Below, piece after piece: positions 52,498-62,391 of a stretch of 64,000 nt of DNA. The notes beneath the pieces were generated by a model. That model made no database searches, was not told where the DNA came from, and worked only from the letters and a program-made list of their open reading frames with translations. The first letter of the stretch is position 1. Every line of letters begins with the position of its first letter. The DNA is from Bacilli bacterium (GTDB taxonomy: Bacteria > Bacillota_I > Bacilli_A > RF39 > UBA660), in NCBI GenBank assembly GCA_017541325.1, contig JAFXZI010000001.1, positions 62,001-126,000 of the forward strand. The letters are read 5' to 3'. The position numbers and the translations under genes are program-made.

Positions 52498-54291
52498 TTA
52501 TAATGATTCGTAGTATTTCTTTAACTTTTGTGCCATTAGTTTTCTACGTTCTTTCAAGAAATCTTCATAATTATCTATTGTCATATCAACAAAAGATCTA
52601 GGAATACAGTTTTCTTCCATATTCTTATATAAATCATCTAATGTATTAATAGCACCATATTTGTTTTCTTGACCATTGCATTGATCAATAATAGATTTCA
52701 TATAATCATTAGGAGCTTTTTTACCTATTTGAATATTAACTTCTGTTTGAAGCATAGCAAAGTTCGCAATTTGATTATAAATAGATCTATTATCTTTACC
52801 ATTCTTTTGAAGATAATCTTTAGGAAAAATGTGATGAACATCTCCTCTTCCTTCTATTAGAGTTCTAACATCAATATCTCTTGATAAGAACGCTCTATTA
52901 TTTAACTTGATTTGAGCAATAACAAATGTCTTCCAATAAGGTGAACTTGCAACTGACGTATTGAAGTTTTCAACTAAAATATTATCCCAGAATGTATCAC
53001 CTAATCTTCTTTCTTCTTCTTCCTTAATATATTGAACAATATCTTCTGCTTCATTTAGTCTTCTTATATCTAAATCAAATTGTGATTCAGGCGAAGAAGT
53101 ATATCTTTGAGTAATAATAGACATGATTACCCATCTTCTTACTAAAGATTCTATTTTATCTGGAGCAATTTGTTTTTCTCTTAATAATAAGTATAAGATA
53201 TATCCAAAGTTTAATACGTTTTGAGATCTAACTAAATCACCATCAATAATACCTGCTGATTTAAGTATCATTACATATCTTTCAAAATTACTTTGATTAA
53301 CAAATTGTCTTACACCATCATATAACTTACTATAACTTTCAGCTACAACATCTTCTCTATACTCACGAGTTTCAAAATCACGACCTGATAATAAACTTAC
53401 TAAGTCTTGTAATTTACCTCTTTTAAATTTATATGTAAATGCGACTCTTAGTACATCTACATAGCTAGGAAGATATAAATCATCATTATTATCTTTAATC
53501 CATGTAATCTTGTTAAATATATCTTTATTACTGAAGTCTTTATCATTTTCTTTAATATTATCAAAATCTATTGGTGTCTTAGCAAAATGGCAGAAATAAT
53601 CGATGGCTTTTCTAATATCATTTCCGTTATATTCTTCATTAACACTAATCTTACTCATAGCAAAATCAGCTTGTGACAATACAACACCCTTAGAGTTAAT
53701 TCTTACAAATATTTCTGTAACTACATCTATATCTAGTGCAGAACCCAGTTCAATTCTACCAATTGAAACATTTTTAATAGATCTAAGTTTAGTTACTCTG
53801 TTGCTTACTATATTAGCATCCATACCAAACTTTTTAGAATATTCACTAATAAAATCAAATGTATTAAAATCATCTCTCATGAAATCAGAAATATCTGATA
53901 TCCATTCTTCTTGTTTTTCAATTGCTGGGTTATTAGTTTGAAATTCTTCTGTTTGAATATTAAAAGCTATCTTAATTTTTCTTTTCTTATAATTATCATC
54001 TAATACTTCTTGGCCCAAAAGAGCTGCTGTTAAAGCTGTTACTCTTTGTTGACCATCAATTAAAATTTGTTTACCTTCAGAAGAAGTACCATCTTTTAAT
54101 TTAACATCTGGACTCTTCCAAGTAATAATATATCCAACAGGATATTCTCTATAAAGAGAGTCAATTAAATCTCTTACTTGAGTAGTATCCCATACGAAAG
54201 GTCTTTGTATTTCAGGAATAGCTATTGTTCCATCTTTTACATAACCTAATAAAGTACTAACACTAACATTATTTACTTCAAATTTTGCCAT
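52498..54291 (-). CDS. GmrSD-like DUF262/HNH protein (type IV restriction type)
   Basis: A 597-residue protein. The N-terminal DUF262 domain has IPEIQRPFVW (25-34) and IDGQQRVTAL (78-87), the ParB/GmrS-like nucleotide-binding motifs. The C-terminal part has VHHIFPK (485-491) and NQIANFAML (506-514), an HNH-type DUF1524-like nuclease as in GmrD. Such fused proteins cut modified phage DNA or act as NTP-dependent nicking effectors. The start codon is 8 nt after the hsdR stop, with AGGAGG between, so it is translated from the hsdR mRNA and may back up the type I system against modified DNA. Confidence 0.85.
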   Translation of the reverse strand: MAKFEVNNVSVSTLLGYVKDGTIAIPEIQRPFVWDTTQVRDLIDSLYREYPVGYIITWKSPDVKLKDGTSSEGKQILIDGQQRVTALTAALLGQEVLDDNYKKRKIKIAFNIQTEEFQTNNPAIEKQEEWISDISDFMRDDFNTFDFISEYSKKFGMDANIVSNRVTKLRSIKNVSIGRIELGSALDIDVVTEIFVRINSKGVVLSQADFAMSKISVNEEYNGNDIRKAIDYFCHFAKTPIDFDNIKENDKDFSNKDIFNKITWIKDNNDDLYLPSYVDVLRVAFTYKFKRGKLQDLVSLLSGRDFETREYREDVVAESYSKLYDGVRQFVNQSNFERYVMILKSAGIIDGDLVRSQNVLNFGYILYLLLREKQIAPDKIESLVRRWVIMSIITQRYTSSPESQFDLDIRRLNEAEDIVQYIKEEEERRLGDTFWDNILVENFNTSVASSPYWKTFVIAQIKLNNRAFLSRDIDVRTLIEGRGDVHHIFPKDYLQKNGKDNRSIYNQIANFAMLQTEVNIQIGKKAPNDYMKSIIDQCNGQENKYGAINTLDDLYKNMEENCIPRSFVDMTIDNYEDFLKERRKLMAQKLKKYYESL

Positions 54292-54299
54292 ATTTCCTC

Positions 54300-57200
54300 C
54301 TATGCCTGCTTATAGCATCCATTTTCATTAATTATATTTATTATCATTACAATTATTTGAATAATATTCATATTCCCATTAAAGATGTCTGTAATACTAC
54401 CATAACTAGTAAATGGATCTTCATTTAATATTCTCTTATCTATTACACCATTTTTAACAATATAATTTTTTATTAAATTAACGAATCTTGTTTGTTCAAC
54501 ACTTAAATCATTCTCATTAATATATTTAGCAAATAAATTATCAATAGCTTCTTTAGATAATCCAACCGTTTTTCTAACAAGCAAAATTAATGATTCATTA
54601 TTATAATTTAAATTAAATTCGTTTTCATTAGAGTTCAAATCATTAAATAATATTTTTTCTAATTGATTCAATTCTTCAGATGAGATCTTTTCATTATTTC
54701 TAATCTTATTAATAATTTCATTATCCATATGATTTTTTAAATAGAAATTAACTTTTTTCTTATAATCAGTAAATTCTTCTTGTGTTACTTTATTATCATC
54801 ACTCTCAATTATATTAATATCATCGCTAAAATCTGTATAAACTATCTTTCTATCTACTTTATCAAGATATTTTATCAACTCTCTTAATGCTTCTCTTATT
54901 CTTTCTATTTCAAAAATATCAGAGTTTTTAATATAATTTTCTTGTCTAATTTTCTGAATATCTTCTTGTTTACTAGCTACATCAGGAACGGTTAGTTTTC
55001 TAACTAATCCATCACCAATATGAGCTAATCTACCAATTTCTCTATCAAACTTAATATTCAACATCTTACATAACTCAACAGATAACATTAATTTATCAAA
55101 CTGTTTAGCTGACTCTTCATTATCAGTAGACATAATTAATGCTGTTAAATTATCTTTTATTTCTTTAACCGAAATATCTGTTAAATTAGTCCAGTTAACT
55201 ATATTCTTATATTTTTCTACATATTGTAACTTTTGTTTAACATCAAATTTTAATGTATTAAGAGAAGAAATAATATCTACCATTTCTTCCATTAGAAGAT
55301 TCTTATAATTAGTATATTCTTCATCATTTAAATATTCAGCTCTCTCAAGTTCTTTTATTAAATCTACTTTTAACTCAAACAAGAATTGAGATAAGCTTAA
55401 TCCCATAGTAGACTCTTTTCCTTTAGGGTTTTGTGAGAAGAATTCAAAATTTTGACATGCATCAAATATATAAAATTCTTTTTTATCTTTACCTAATCCA
55501 AATAGGTCTTCACATAATCTAGTACCTCTACCTATCATTTGTAAAAATTTAACCTTAGATTTAACATCTTTAAAGAATACTAAATTAACTATTTCTGGTA
55601 TATCTATTCCTGTATCCAACATATCAACAGAAATAGCTATTTGAGGCATTTTATTACAATCTGAAAAGCTTTCTATTAAGCTTGTATAATAATTAGTATG
55701 AATATCTATTACACTTGCAAATTTACCATTGTATTGTGGATATAAAGCATTAAATCTTTCTTGAATCTTTAATGCATGTTTATGATTTTTAGCAAAAATA
55801 ATTGTTTTACCTAATTTATCATTGCTTTCAACTTTTAATCCTTTTTCCATTAAAGTTTCAAGAATTTTATCAATCGTATCTTCATTAAATAACCATGAGT
55901 TAATAGCGGAAGCTGCTACTGTATCCACTACTTCTTCATCATCAGAGAATGTTTCTTCAAATTCTTCCTTATCCTCTTCAGATAACTGATCATAATGTAT
56001 ACCTTCTCTAATAAATTTAGTAGAACATTCTATAGTATGATAATCCACTAAAAATCCATTTTCTACAGCTTCTTCATATTCGTAAGAATATGTTGGCATA
56101 TTATCTTCAAGGTTAAATATCTTATACGTATTTTTATCCAAATCACTTCTAGGTGTTGCTGTTAATCCTAATAAATATCCATCAAAATAATCAAAAATTG
56201 CTTGATATTTTTTATAAATACTTCTATGTGCTTCATCTACAATAATTAAATCAAAATGACCTACTGTAAATAGTTTCTTACCATTTCTAGTTTTAACTTC
56301 ATCAATAGCGTTCATCATAGTTTGATATGTTGAAAATACCATTCTAGCATTTTCAGCATTTTCCTTTTCTACAGTCAAATTAATTGTAGATAAATTAGGC
56401 ATTAATTTATTAAAATTCTTCTTAGCTTGTTTTACTAATTCAGATCTATCTGCTAAAAATAATATATTTTTAGCCCAATTATATTTGGTTAAAATATCAA
56501 CAATAGAAATAGCTGTTCTAGTTTTACCAGTTCCAGTAGCCATTACCAATAAACCTTTTCTTAATTTATGATTTAAGTCATCACAAAAAGCTTTAATAGC
56601 TTCTTGTTGATAAGTTCTATTAGTAATTTCTTCATTAATATGAATATTATTTAAATCTTTTCTTAGACTTCTTCTATCAATTAATAATTGAAGTTCATCT
56701 TGATTATAATATCCTGCTACTTTTCTAGGAGGATAACTCATATCATCCCACATATAAATATTAAATCCGTTAGTATAGTAAATAACTGGTCTTTGACCAT
56801 ATTTAACTTCTAAACAATCAGCATATAATTTAGCTTGTTGTTGTCCTACATGAGCATCTTTAGTTGTTCTTTTAGCTTCAACTAAGCCTACTGGTTTACC
56901 ATTAGCACCCATTAAAACATAATCAACATATCCTTCATTTGATTTATTGGGCATACCTTCAACAGGTAATTCTTCAATAACATTATTATTGATTTCCCAA
57001 CCGGCTATTGCTAAATCAACATCAATATAATTTTTTCTAGTTTTAAATTCTGAAATATCTTCAATATCAAAAGGAATATATGTTTTCTTTTCTTCTTTTG
57101 TTTTCTTAGTAGTTTTTCTTAATTGCTCATATTGTTTTTGTAATTCTTCTATAGTTTTTTCTTTGGATTCTAATTGAGATAATAGTTCTATTTTCTCTTT

Positions 57201-57647
57201 TTCTAAAGTTTTATTATTTTCTGTTTCAGGTTCAAGAGTTTCATCAAATTTATGTTCAACATAATTATCACAATACAAATAAGTTAACCACAAAATGAAA
57301 TCATGTAAGTTCTTTAAAGCTACTAAAGCTTGAGTCTTAGTTATTTTAATATTACTATGAATAGCATTATTACCTAATTTTTGAATATATACTAATTCAC
57401 TATGAAGTGTATCATCAATTATATTTCTAAAAGTACGATCATAAATAAGAGTTGCTAAAGTTTGTTGATAAGGTATAACTAACTCTCCATCAACACCATA
57501 AACCCATTTAATTCCTAATTCTAATGCTTTTCTAGTTAATACAGCACAAGTTGCTGGTGTAACAACTAATCCCTTTTCTGCTTCAATACAAGCTTGTTTA
57601 ATATCAACTAATCTAGTATCAGATATAAATTCAAAATTCGACTTCAT
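54300..57647 (-). CDS. hsdR: Type I restriction enzyme, R subunit
   Basis: A 1,115-residue protein. DUF4145-like N terminus (about 10-130), coiled coil (145-190), PD-(D/E)xK nuclease with Asp242 and Glu257/Lys259 (VEAKR), then SF2 translocase with MATGTGKT (369-376), DEAH (471-474) and QMIGRGTRL. The C terminus resembles the EcoEI R-subunit HsdM/S-binding domain. It translocates and cleaves unmodified DNA with HsdM and HsdS. The ATG at 57647 (GGGAG 8 nt upstream) is preferred; an earlier in-frame ATG at 57677 would overlap the hsdS cassette. It appears intact. Confidence 0.93.
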   Translation of the reverse strand: MKSNFEFISDTRLVDIKQACIEAEKGLVVTPATCAVLTRKALELGIKWVYGVDGELVIPYQQTLATLIYDRTFRNIIDDTLHSELVYIQKLGNNAIHSNIKITKTQALVALKNLHDFILWLTYLYCDNYVEHKFDETLEPETENNKTLEKEKIELLSQLESKEKTIEELQKQYEQLRKTTKKTKEEKKTYIPFDIEDISEFKTRKNYIDVDLAIAGWEINNNVIEELPVEGMPNKSNEGYVDYVLMGANGKPVGLVEAKRTTKDAHVGQQQAKLYADCLEVKYGQRPVIYYTNGFNIYMWDDMSYPPRKVAGYYNQDELQLLIDRRSLRKDLNNIHINEEITNRTYQQEAIKAFCDDLNHKLRKGLLVMATGTGKTRTAISIVDILTKYNWAKNILFLADRSELVKQAKKNFNKLMPNLSTINLTVEKENAENARMVFSTYQTMMNAIDEVKTRNGKKLFTVGHFDLIIVDEAHRSIYKKYQAIFDYFDGYLLGLTATPRSDLDKNTYKIFNLEDNMPTYSYEYEEAVENGFLVDYHTIECSTKFIREGIHYDQLSEEDKEEFEETFSDDEEVVDTVAASAINSWLFNEDTIDKILETLMEKGLKVESNDKLGKTIIFAKNHKHALKIQERFNALYPQYNGKFASVIDIHTNYYTSLIESFSDCNKMPQIAISVDMLDTGIDIPEIVNLVFFKDVKSKVKFLQMIGRGTRLCEDLFGLGKDKKEFYIFDACQNFEFFSQNPKGKESTMGLSLSQFLFELKVDLIKELERAEYLNDEEYTNYKNLLMEEMVDIISSLNTLKFDVKQKLQYVEKYKNIVNWTNLTDISVKEIKDNLTALIMSTDNEESAKQFDKLMLSVELCKMLNIKFDREIGRLAHIGDGLVRKLTVPDVASKQEDIQKIRQENYIKNSDIFEIERIREALRELIKYLDKVDRKIVYTDFSDDINIIESDDNKVTQEEFTDYKKKVNFYLKNHMDNEIINKIRNNEKISSEELNQLEKILFNDLNSNENEFNLNYNNESLILLVRKTVGLSKEAIDNLFAKYINENDLSVEQTRFVNLIKNYIVKNGVIDKRILNEDPFTSYGSITDIFNGNMNIIQIIVMIINIINENGCYKQA

Positions 57648-57670
57648 AAATCCAACTCCCATTAAGTAAC

Positions 57671-58249
57671 CTAACATTTATATTTTAGCATATTTTCGGT
57701 ATATTTTAAACTATTAAGCACTTTATTAAATTTCTGTTTATCGGCTTGATTTACTAACTTTGAAAATTTGTTTTGAAGTTCCATAGGTGGTTTTTGGATA
57801 ATTAAAGGTTCAATATCTTTATTATTAATTTGAGGTACAGATGAACCATTATTTAAACTTCCTAAGTCAACAAAAGAAAAATAATAATATAAATAATCAG
57901 AATTAATACTATTTTTAGGTGTAACCCCCATTATATTTAAATCAGCACATATTGGATATTTTGTTAATCTTTTTTTATTTGTACCAATTGCTCCACCTCT
58001 TTTAGGAAAAATTACCGTTCCATTATCAAATACACCTTTACCAGCAGTGTTTTCAGAAACCATATGTGACGACTTAGTTATGTATTTTTCATTACCTTGT
58101 ATATTCATATCACCAACTTTTACGTATAAAACTTTTCCACCTTCATTTTCTTTATCTACAGGCAATGAATTTCCACTTTTTAAAGAACAACACTCACCAA
58201 TTTTAATTGTTTCCCATTTCTTATTATTTAAAAAAGGATCACCAAACAT
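57671..58249 (-). CDS. hsdS: Silent HsdS cassette (C-terminal target-recognition domain)
   Basis: A 192-residue specificity-subunit half. It begins MFGDPFLNNKKWE directly behind recombination site A, whose frame supplies KSQFVE, and carries one target-recognition domain plus the C-terminal conserved helix (LQNKFSKLVNQADKQKF). No ribosome site precedes the ATG; the upstream bases belong to the recombinase gene end. It is therefore probably an unexpressed donor that becomes the second half of an active HsdS after recombination at the direct repeats. The domain differs from the other three in the locus. Confidence 0.8.
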   Translation of the reverse strand: MFGDPFLNNKKWETIKIGECCSLKSGNSLPVDKENEGGKVLYVKVGDMNIQGNEKYITKSSHMVSENTAGKGVFDNGTVIFPKRGGAIGTNKKRLTKYPICADLNIMGVTPKNSINSDYLYYYFSFVDLGSLNNGSSVPQINNKDIEPLIIQKPPMELQNKFSKLVNQADKQKFNKVLNSLKYTENMLKYKC

Positions 58250-58267
58250 CTCAACAAACTGAGATTT
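58244..58267. repeat. hsdS recombination site A
   Basis: A 24-bp perfect copy of the sequence at 59861-59884. The core is ATCTCA-ACAAAC-TGAGAT: 6-bp inverted arms around an asymmetric 6-bp centre, the layout of a tyrosine-recombinase crossover site. It encodes KSQFVEMF in the hsdS frame and lies at the end of the recombinase gene. Confidence 0.75.
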
Positions 58268-58271
58268 GAAA

Positions 58272-59249
58272 TTAACAAATATATTTATGATGAGATATTT
58301 TTACATTATTTTGATTAACCATAGCATATTGGAGTGTTGTGTCTATTTTGGCATGACCTAATAATCTTTGGACTTGTTCTATTGGCATTCCTTTATCTAT
58401 AGCTCTAGTAGCTAAAGTCCTTCTAAATTTATGAGGATGGACCCTATGTAATTCTAAATCGTTACCTATCTTTCTTAATCTAACTTCTACTCCACTTATT
58501 TCTAACCTATCATGTGGTTCTTGTAAACTTACAAACAATGCTGGATTATTATCTTTTCTCGTTTCAATATACTTTTCCAAATGCAACTTAGTTCTTGCAT
58601 CAAAATAAACTTCTCTTTCTTTGCTTCCTTTTCCCAAAACAATGCAAGATCTATTTTCAAAATCTATATCAGAAATATTAAGTTTTACAAGTTCTCCTAC
58701 TCTAACACCAGTTGAAGATAAAAAATCAATTAATGCTAAATCTCTAATTTCATCACAACCATCTCTTAATTTTTCTAGATCCTCATCAGAATATGTTCCC
58801 CTAACAACTTTATTAGTTTTTATTTTATGAATTCTTCTAATTGGACTTTTTATAATATAGTCTTCATCTTCTAACCAAGAGAAAAAACTAGATAATATTC
58901 TTCTAACATTATCTATCGTCACTTTACTACACATATTTTTTTCTTGATAATTCGATAAATAATTTCTAAGATCATCTGTTTCAATTTTTTTAACATCTTT
59001 ATTGATTTCATCTAACATATTTTCAATCGTTGTTTGATAATAATTAATTGTTCTTTCAGAACATCCTTCAATCTTTTTAGAAGATATAAACAATGTACAA
59101 TAATCAATAGATATATCTTCCTTAATACATTCACTTACCTCATAATTATAAAAATTATGTTGTAATACATCATTTAATTTTTCTAGTTGATAATTATTAA
59201 GATATGAATTCATATCAGAATTTATTGTTCTAATTAGTTCATCTTTCAT
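58272..59249 (-). CDS. Tyrosine recombinase (XerC/D-like), probable hsdS shuffler
   Basis: A 325-residue recombinase with a SAM-like core-binding domain (about 45-135). The catalytic residues are all present: Arg183 (GVRVGE), Lys207, His273/Arg276 (HPHKFRR), His299 (LLGHA) and nucleophile Tyr308. It is embedded between HsdS pieces and lies 4 nt from site A, the arrangement of PsrA-type enzymes that shuffle type I specificity genes in streptococci, enterococci and gut Firmicutes. It is preceded by a terminator of the hsdS transcript, so it has separate expression, with a GGGGGA site upstream. Confidence 0.9.
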   Translation of the reverse strand: MKDELIRTINSDMNSYLNNYQLEKLNDVLQHNFYNYEVSECIKEDISIDYCTLFISSKKIEGCSERTINYYQTTIENMLDEINKDVKKIETDDLRNYLSNYQEKNMCSKVTIDNVRRILSSFFSWLEDEDYIIKSPIRRIHKIKTNKVVRGTYSDEDLEKLRDGCDEIRDLALIDFLSSTGVRVGELVKLNISDIDFENRSCIVLGKGSKEREVYFDARTKLHLEKYIETRKDNNPALFVSLQEPHDRLEISGVEVRLRKIGNDLELHRVHPHKFRRTLATRAIDKGMPIEQVQRLLGHAKIDTTLQYAMVNQNNVKISHHKYIC

Positions 59250-59301
59250 ATAACATCAATCCCCCTTCTTTTAGAACGATTAATATTATACATTTATGCA
59301 T

Positions 59302-59331
59302 AAAAAAGAGCACTTTAGCCAAAGTACTCTT
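59302..59331 (-). terminator. Terminator after the expressed hsdS
   Basis: An 11-bp stem AAGAGTACTTT/AAAGTGCTCTT (one G-T pair) with a 4-nt loop is followed by six T on the minus strand. It separates hsdM-hsdS from the recombinase gene. Confidence 0.85.
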
Positions 59332-60358
59332 GCATTAATGAAGCTTGTAATTCTTCTAATTTTTTTAATTGCTTTTCAAATTCAAATTTCTGTTTATCGA
59401 TTTGTTTAACAAACTCTGCAAATTTATTTTGTAGCTCTATTGGTGCTAATGGAAGGTCTATATTATATACATCATCTTTAGTTATAGCTTTAAATGTACT
59501 TCCTGTTCCTTTTGAAGAAAGATCATCTTGTATTGTGTTTAATGCATTATATAAAAATTCATTATTTGTTAATCCTAATTTTGAAGTAATTGCACATAAG
59601 CCTCTACCAATGCAGCAATCACAAGAAGAAATGTTTACAGGTCCTACTGGAGCTCTTACCGACATTAGAACATCATTTTTATATGCTAATTTTGTAGGTT
59701 GATTTGTCCAATGTCTAACTATAGTAAATTTATCTCCATAATCTGCTTTTCCTTGAAAAAATGGAATACCATCTCCAGAATTATTATAAGATGAGGATGA
59801 TGGAGATTGCCCCATAGTTATATCAGCTATCTCATGTAATTTAACAATCTCACAGTTCTTAAACATCTCAACAAACTGAGATTTTATTATTTCATCAAAT
59901 TTTAATATTTCATTTTTCTTAATTAGTATTCCATTTTCGATTTTTTCAAATAATTTAACGATATTTTTTTGTTCTGACAATGGTAAAATTTTTATCATTA
60001 CTTTGTTTAAACTATTAATTGTTATTTGAGGTTGAGCAGACCCTGATATGACATTTTTCATATCATAATTTTTAAGATAAAAATATAAATACTTTATATC
60101 ACATTTAGAAGTATCTAAATTATCCAAACACATAGCATTTCCGTTTATATAAGAATAAGGTTCAGAGATGTGAACATTTCCACATGTAGCACCTCTACAC
60201 GTAATCATCAATGTTTTTTCTTTATGATTATAATCATCATATTTTCCAATTATACCATTTGCTCCATAGACTAAATATTTTCCGTCATCAATCAATTCAC
60301 TTGTTGCCAAGGTCTTCCATTGCTTTGGGTTACATAAATCAGTTAGCTTATACTGCAT
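59315..60358 (-). CDS. hsdS: Type I restriction specificity subunit with two recognition domains
   Basis: A 347-residue HsdS. The first target-recognition domain is at about 1-140, the central conserved region ends KFDEIIKSQFVEMF (about 155-170) at site B, and the second domain runs to about 315 and ends in LEELQASLMQEYFG. ATG 60358 is chosen because GAGGAGG lies 6 nt upstream; that ribosome site is formed by the end of the preceding hsdS fragment, which overlaps by 11 nt. It sets DNA specificity of the HsdM/HsdR complex and is the full-length version in the present configuration. Somewhat short relative to the usual 380-420 residues. Confidence 0.88.
   Translation of the reverse strand: MQYKLTDLCNPKQWKTLATSELIDDGKYLVYGANGIIGKYDDYNHKEKTLMITCRGATCGNVHISEPYSYINGNAMCLDNLDTSKCDIKYLYFYLKNYDMKNVISGSAQPQITINSLNKVMIKILPLSEQKNIVKLFEKIENGILIKKNEILKFDEIIKSQFVEMFKNCEIVKLHEIADITMGQSPSSSSYNNSGDGIPFFQGKADYGDKFTIVRHWTNQPTKLAYKNDVLMSVRAPVGPVNISSCDCCIGRGLCAITSKLGLTNNEFLYNALNTIQDDLSSKGTGSTFKAITKDDVYNIDLPLAPIELQNKFAEFVKQIDKQKFEFEKQLKKLEELQASLMQEYFG
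59861..59884. repeat. hsdS recombination site B
   Basis: A 24-bp perfect copy of site A, in the same orientation. It lies inside the two-domain hsdS gene, between its first and second recognition domains, and encodes KSQFVEMF in frame. Confidence 0.75.
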
Positions 60359-60917
60359 AAACATCCTCCTCAACAAACTGAGATTTGACTAATTCATCTA
60401 ATCTTTTTAATTGTTTGTTTTTTATCTTTATCATATTTGATATTTTTGAAATCCTTGAAATAATTTTATCTTGAAGTGATAATTCCGGTACAGGTATTAA
60501 CATTTCTTTAACATACCCCTGAGATATATGTTTTTGTGCTCCACCATAGCAATCAGAAAGAATCTTATTTCTTATACTAATTAAATAATTAAACAAATAC
60601 ATTGGTCGACATTTATCATTTGGTAATATTCCTGTAACCGATTGATTTGCTGACGTTTCTATATTTAATATCCCAATTTTTCCTGCAGTGGCACCTGTTA
60701 ATGCTATTACAACAGTATCCTTAGGCATAATTTTAGCGCTTGAATTATTAAGACCTTTTTCAGTAATATATTTATCTGCATTATTGATAATTCCATCTTT
60801 ACAAGAGCCACTTTGAATCCATGGTATAGTTCCATTTTCCCAATATTCTGCAACTGTTGTTGATGGAGTACCTCCAGTAATTACATCTGCAAAGTCCTTT
60901 ACTTTTAAATATTCCAT
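60348..60917 (-). CDS. hsdS: HsdS half subunit with one recognition domain
   Basis: A 189-residue specificity fragment. One target-recognition domain (about 1-145) is followed by the conserved helix (LKRLDELVKSQFVEE), ending five residues after site C with DVYAV. Its ATG overlaps the hsdM stop (TAATG), so it is well translated. It could work as a half-subunit dimer, or be completed by recombination of site C with site B or A, giving new two-domain HsdS proteins. The recognition domain starts VKDFADVITGGTPSTTV, typical of the family. Confidence 0.88.
   Translation of the reverse strand: MEYLKVKDFADVITGGTPSTTVAEYWENGTIPWIQSGSCKDGIINNADKYITEKGLNNSSAKIMPKDTVVIALTGATAGKIGILNIETSANQSVTGILPNDKCRPMYLFNYLISIRNKILSDCYGGAQKHISQGYVKEMLIPVPELSLQDKIISRISKISNMIKIKNKQLKRLDELVKSQFVEEDVYAV
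60369..60386. repeat. hsdS recombination site C
   Basis: An 18-bp match to sites A and B (ctcaacaaactgagattt) in the same orientation; the left arm is imperfect (TCCTCA for ATCTCA). It encodes KSQFVE at the end of the HsdS half subunit, in the same frame as the other two sites. Confidence 0.7.
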
Positions 60918-62365
60918 TATAACAACTCCTCAAGCTCTTTTAATTGTTTTTGGAATTCTTCTTCCATATCCATTATTTCTTTTAATATTACTTTTGGATT
61001 TTCATATTCCACTTTTTCTTGAACAATTTCTTTATATTTATTAATTGATAAATCATATCCATTATTAACTATTTCATCTTTAGTAACAAAGAATGACTTA
61101 TCTGTTCTTTTTCTATCAACTTCTTTATCAAGATGTTTAAATCTTTCAACTATATCTGGAATATCTGATTCACTAATTTTAGTACGTTTTGCATCTAAGC
61201 TAAATCCATCAGCTTGCATATCATAGAACCAAACTTTATCTGTTCCACCTGTAGTTGTTTTTGTAAATACTAATACTGCAGTTGAAACACCAGCGTAAGG
61301 TTGAAATACTCCACTTGGCATTGATACAACAGCTTCTAGTTTATTATTTTCAATCAATTCTTTTCTAATAGCTTTATGAGCATTACTACTTCCAAATAAT
61401 ACACCATCTGGAACTATACATGCACATCTACCACCTATCTTTAATGCTCTTAAGAACAATGTTAAGAATAGTAATTCTGTTTTTTTAGTATTACATACTT
61501 TCAATAATGATGGAGATGTTCTTTCAGTATCAATTGTTCCTTTAAATGGTGGATTTGCTAAAATAATTGAATATTTTTCTTCATCTTTGTTATCTTCAGA
61601 TACGGAATCTTTATAATCAATATTAGGATTATCTATACCATGCAACATCATATTCATAGCACTTAATCTTAACATAGTAGTATCTGTATCGAATCCATAA
61701 AACATTTCATTATTAAAATGATATTTCAATGTGTCATTTTCAAATATTTCTTTATGATTTTCTCTTAAATACTCTCCTGTTTCAACTAAGAATCCACCTG
61801 AACCACATGCTGGATCACAAATAATATCATTAGGTAATGGATCTATCATTTCTATCATCATTTTTATTATGTGTCTTGGTGTTCTAAATTGTCCTAAATC
61901 TCCTGAAGATTGTAGTTTAGATAACATATATTCATATACATCACCTTTAGTATCTCTTTCTTTCATTGGAATAGAATCAATTTTACTAACAACTTTTTCT
62001 AATACTAATGGAGTTGGTACTGCGAATATTGCACTTTCCATATATCTTGAAAAAGATGATTCTTTACTAGGTTGTAAATTTTTAATAAATGGGAATACTT
62101 TTTCTGATACAACTTTATACATTTCTGGAGCTGACATATTTTTAAATTTACTCCACCTACATTCTTGATGTTCCTCATCAAATATTCTATTAAATTTTAC
62201 CTCTAGTAATTGCTCTGTTTGTTCGTTAGTAGTTTCAATATCATCTAACCCTTTTATAAATAATAAATATGTTATTTGTTCAATTACAGTTAATGGATTT
62301 GCTACCCCACCTGCAAAAAAATCATTCCAAACTTGATCTATTTTATTTTGTATTGTTTTTTCCAT
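60917..62365 (-). CDS. hsdM: Type I restriction-modification DNA methyltransferase, M subunit
   Basis: A 482-residue N6-adenine methyltransferase. An N-terminal helical domain (about 1-130) is followed by the SAM-binding motif DPACGSGG (184-191) and the catalytic NPPF (271-274). With HsdS it methylates the host recognition sequence and with HsdR it makes the restriction complex. AGGAGG lies just before the ATG. The stop overlaps the start of the first hsdS piece (TAATG). It is probably transcribed together with the 62392 gene. Confidence 0.95.
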   Translation of the reverse strand: MEKTIQNKIDQVWNDFFAGGVANPLTVIEQITYLLFIKGLDDIETTNEQTEQLLEVKFNRIFDEEHQECRWSKFKNMSAPEMYKVVSEKVFPFIKNLQPSKESSFSRYMESAIFAVPTPLVLEKVVSKIDSIPMKERDTKGDVYEYMLSKLQSSGDLGQFRTPRHIIKMMIEMIDPLPNDIICDPACGSGGFLVETGEYLRENHKEIFENDTLKYHFNNEMFYGFDTDTTMLRLSAMNMMLHGIDNPNIDYKDSVSEDNKDEEKYSIILANPPFKGTIDTERTSPSLLKVCNTKKTELLFLTLFLRALKIGGRCACIVPDGVLFGSSNAHKAIRKELIENNKLEAVVSMPSGVFQPYAGVSTAVLVFTKTTTGGTDKVWFYDMQADGFSLDAKRTKISESDIPDIVERFKHLDKEVDRKRTDKSFFVTKDEIVNNGYDLSINKYKEIVQEKVEYENPKVILKEIMDMEEEFQKQLKELEELL

Positions 62366-62391
62366 TATATCCTCCTATTAACTATTCTTAT

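Noticed and set aside
57671-60917. hsdS inversion by inverted repeats
   Set aside because: All three copies of the site have the same orientation and no reverse copy was found in the window, so inversion is not predicted.
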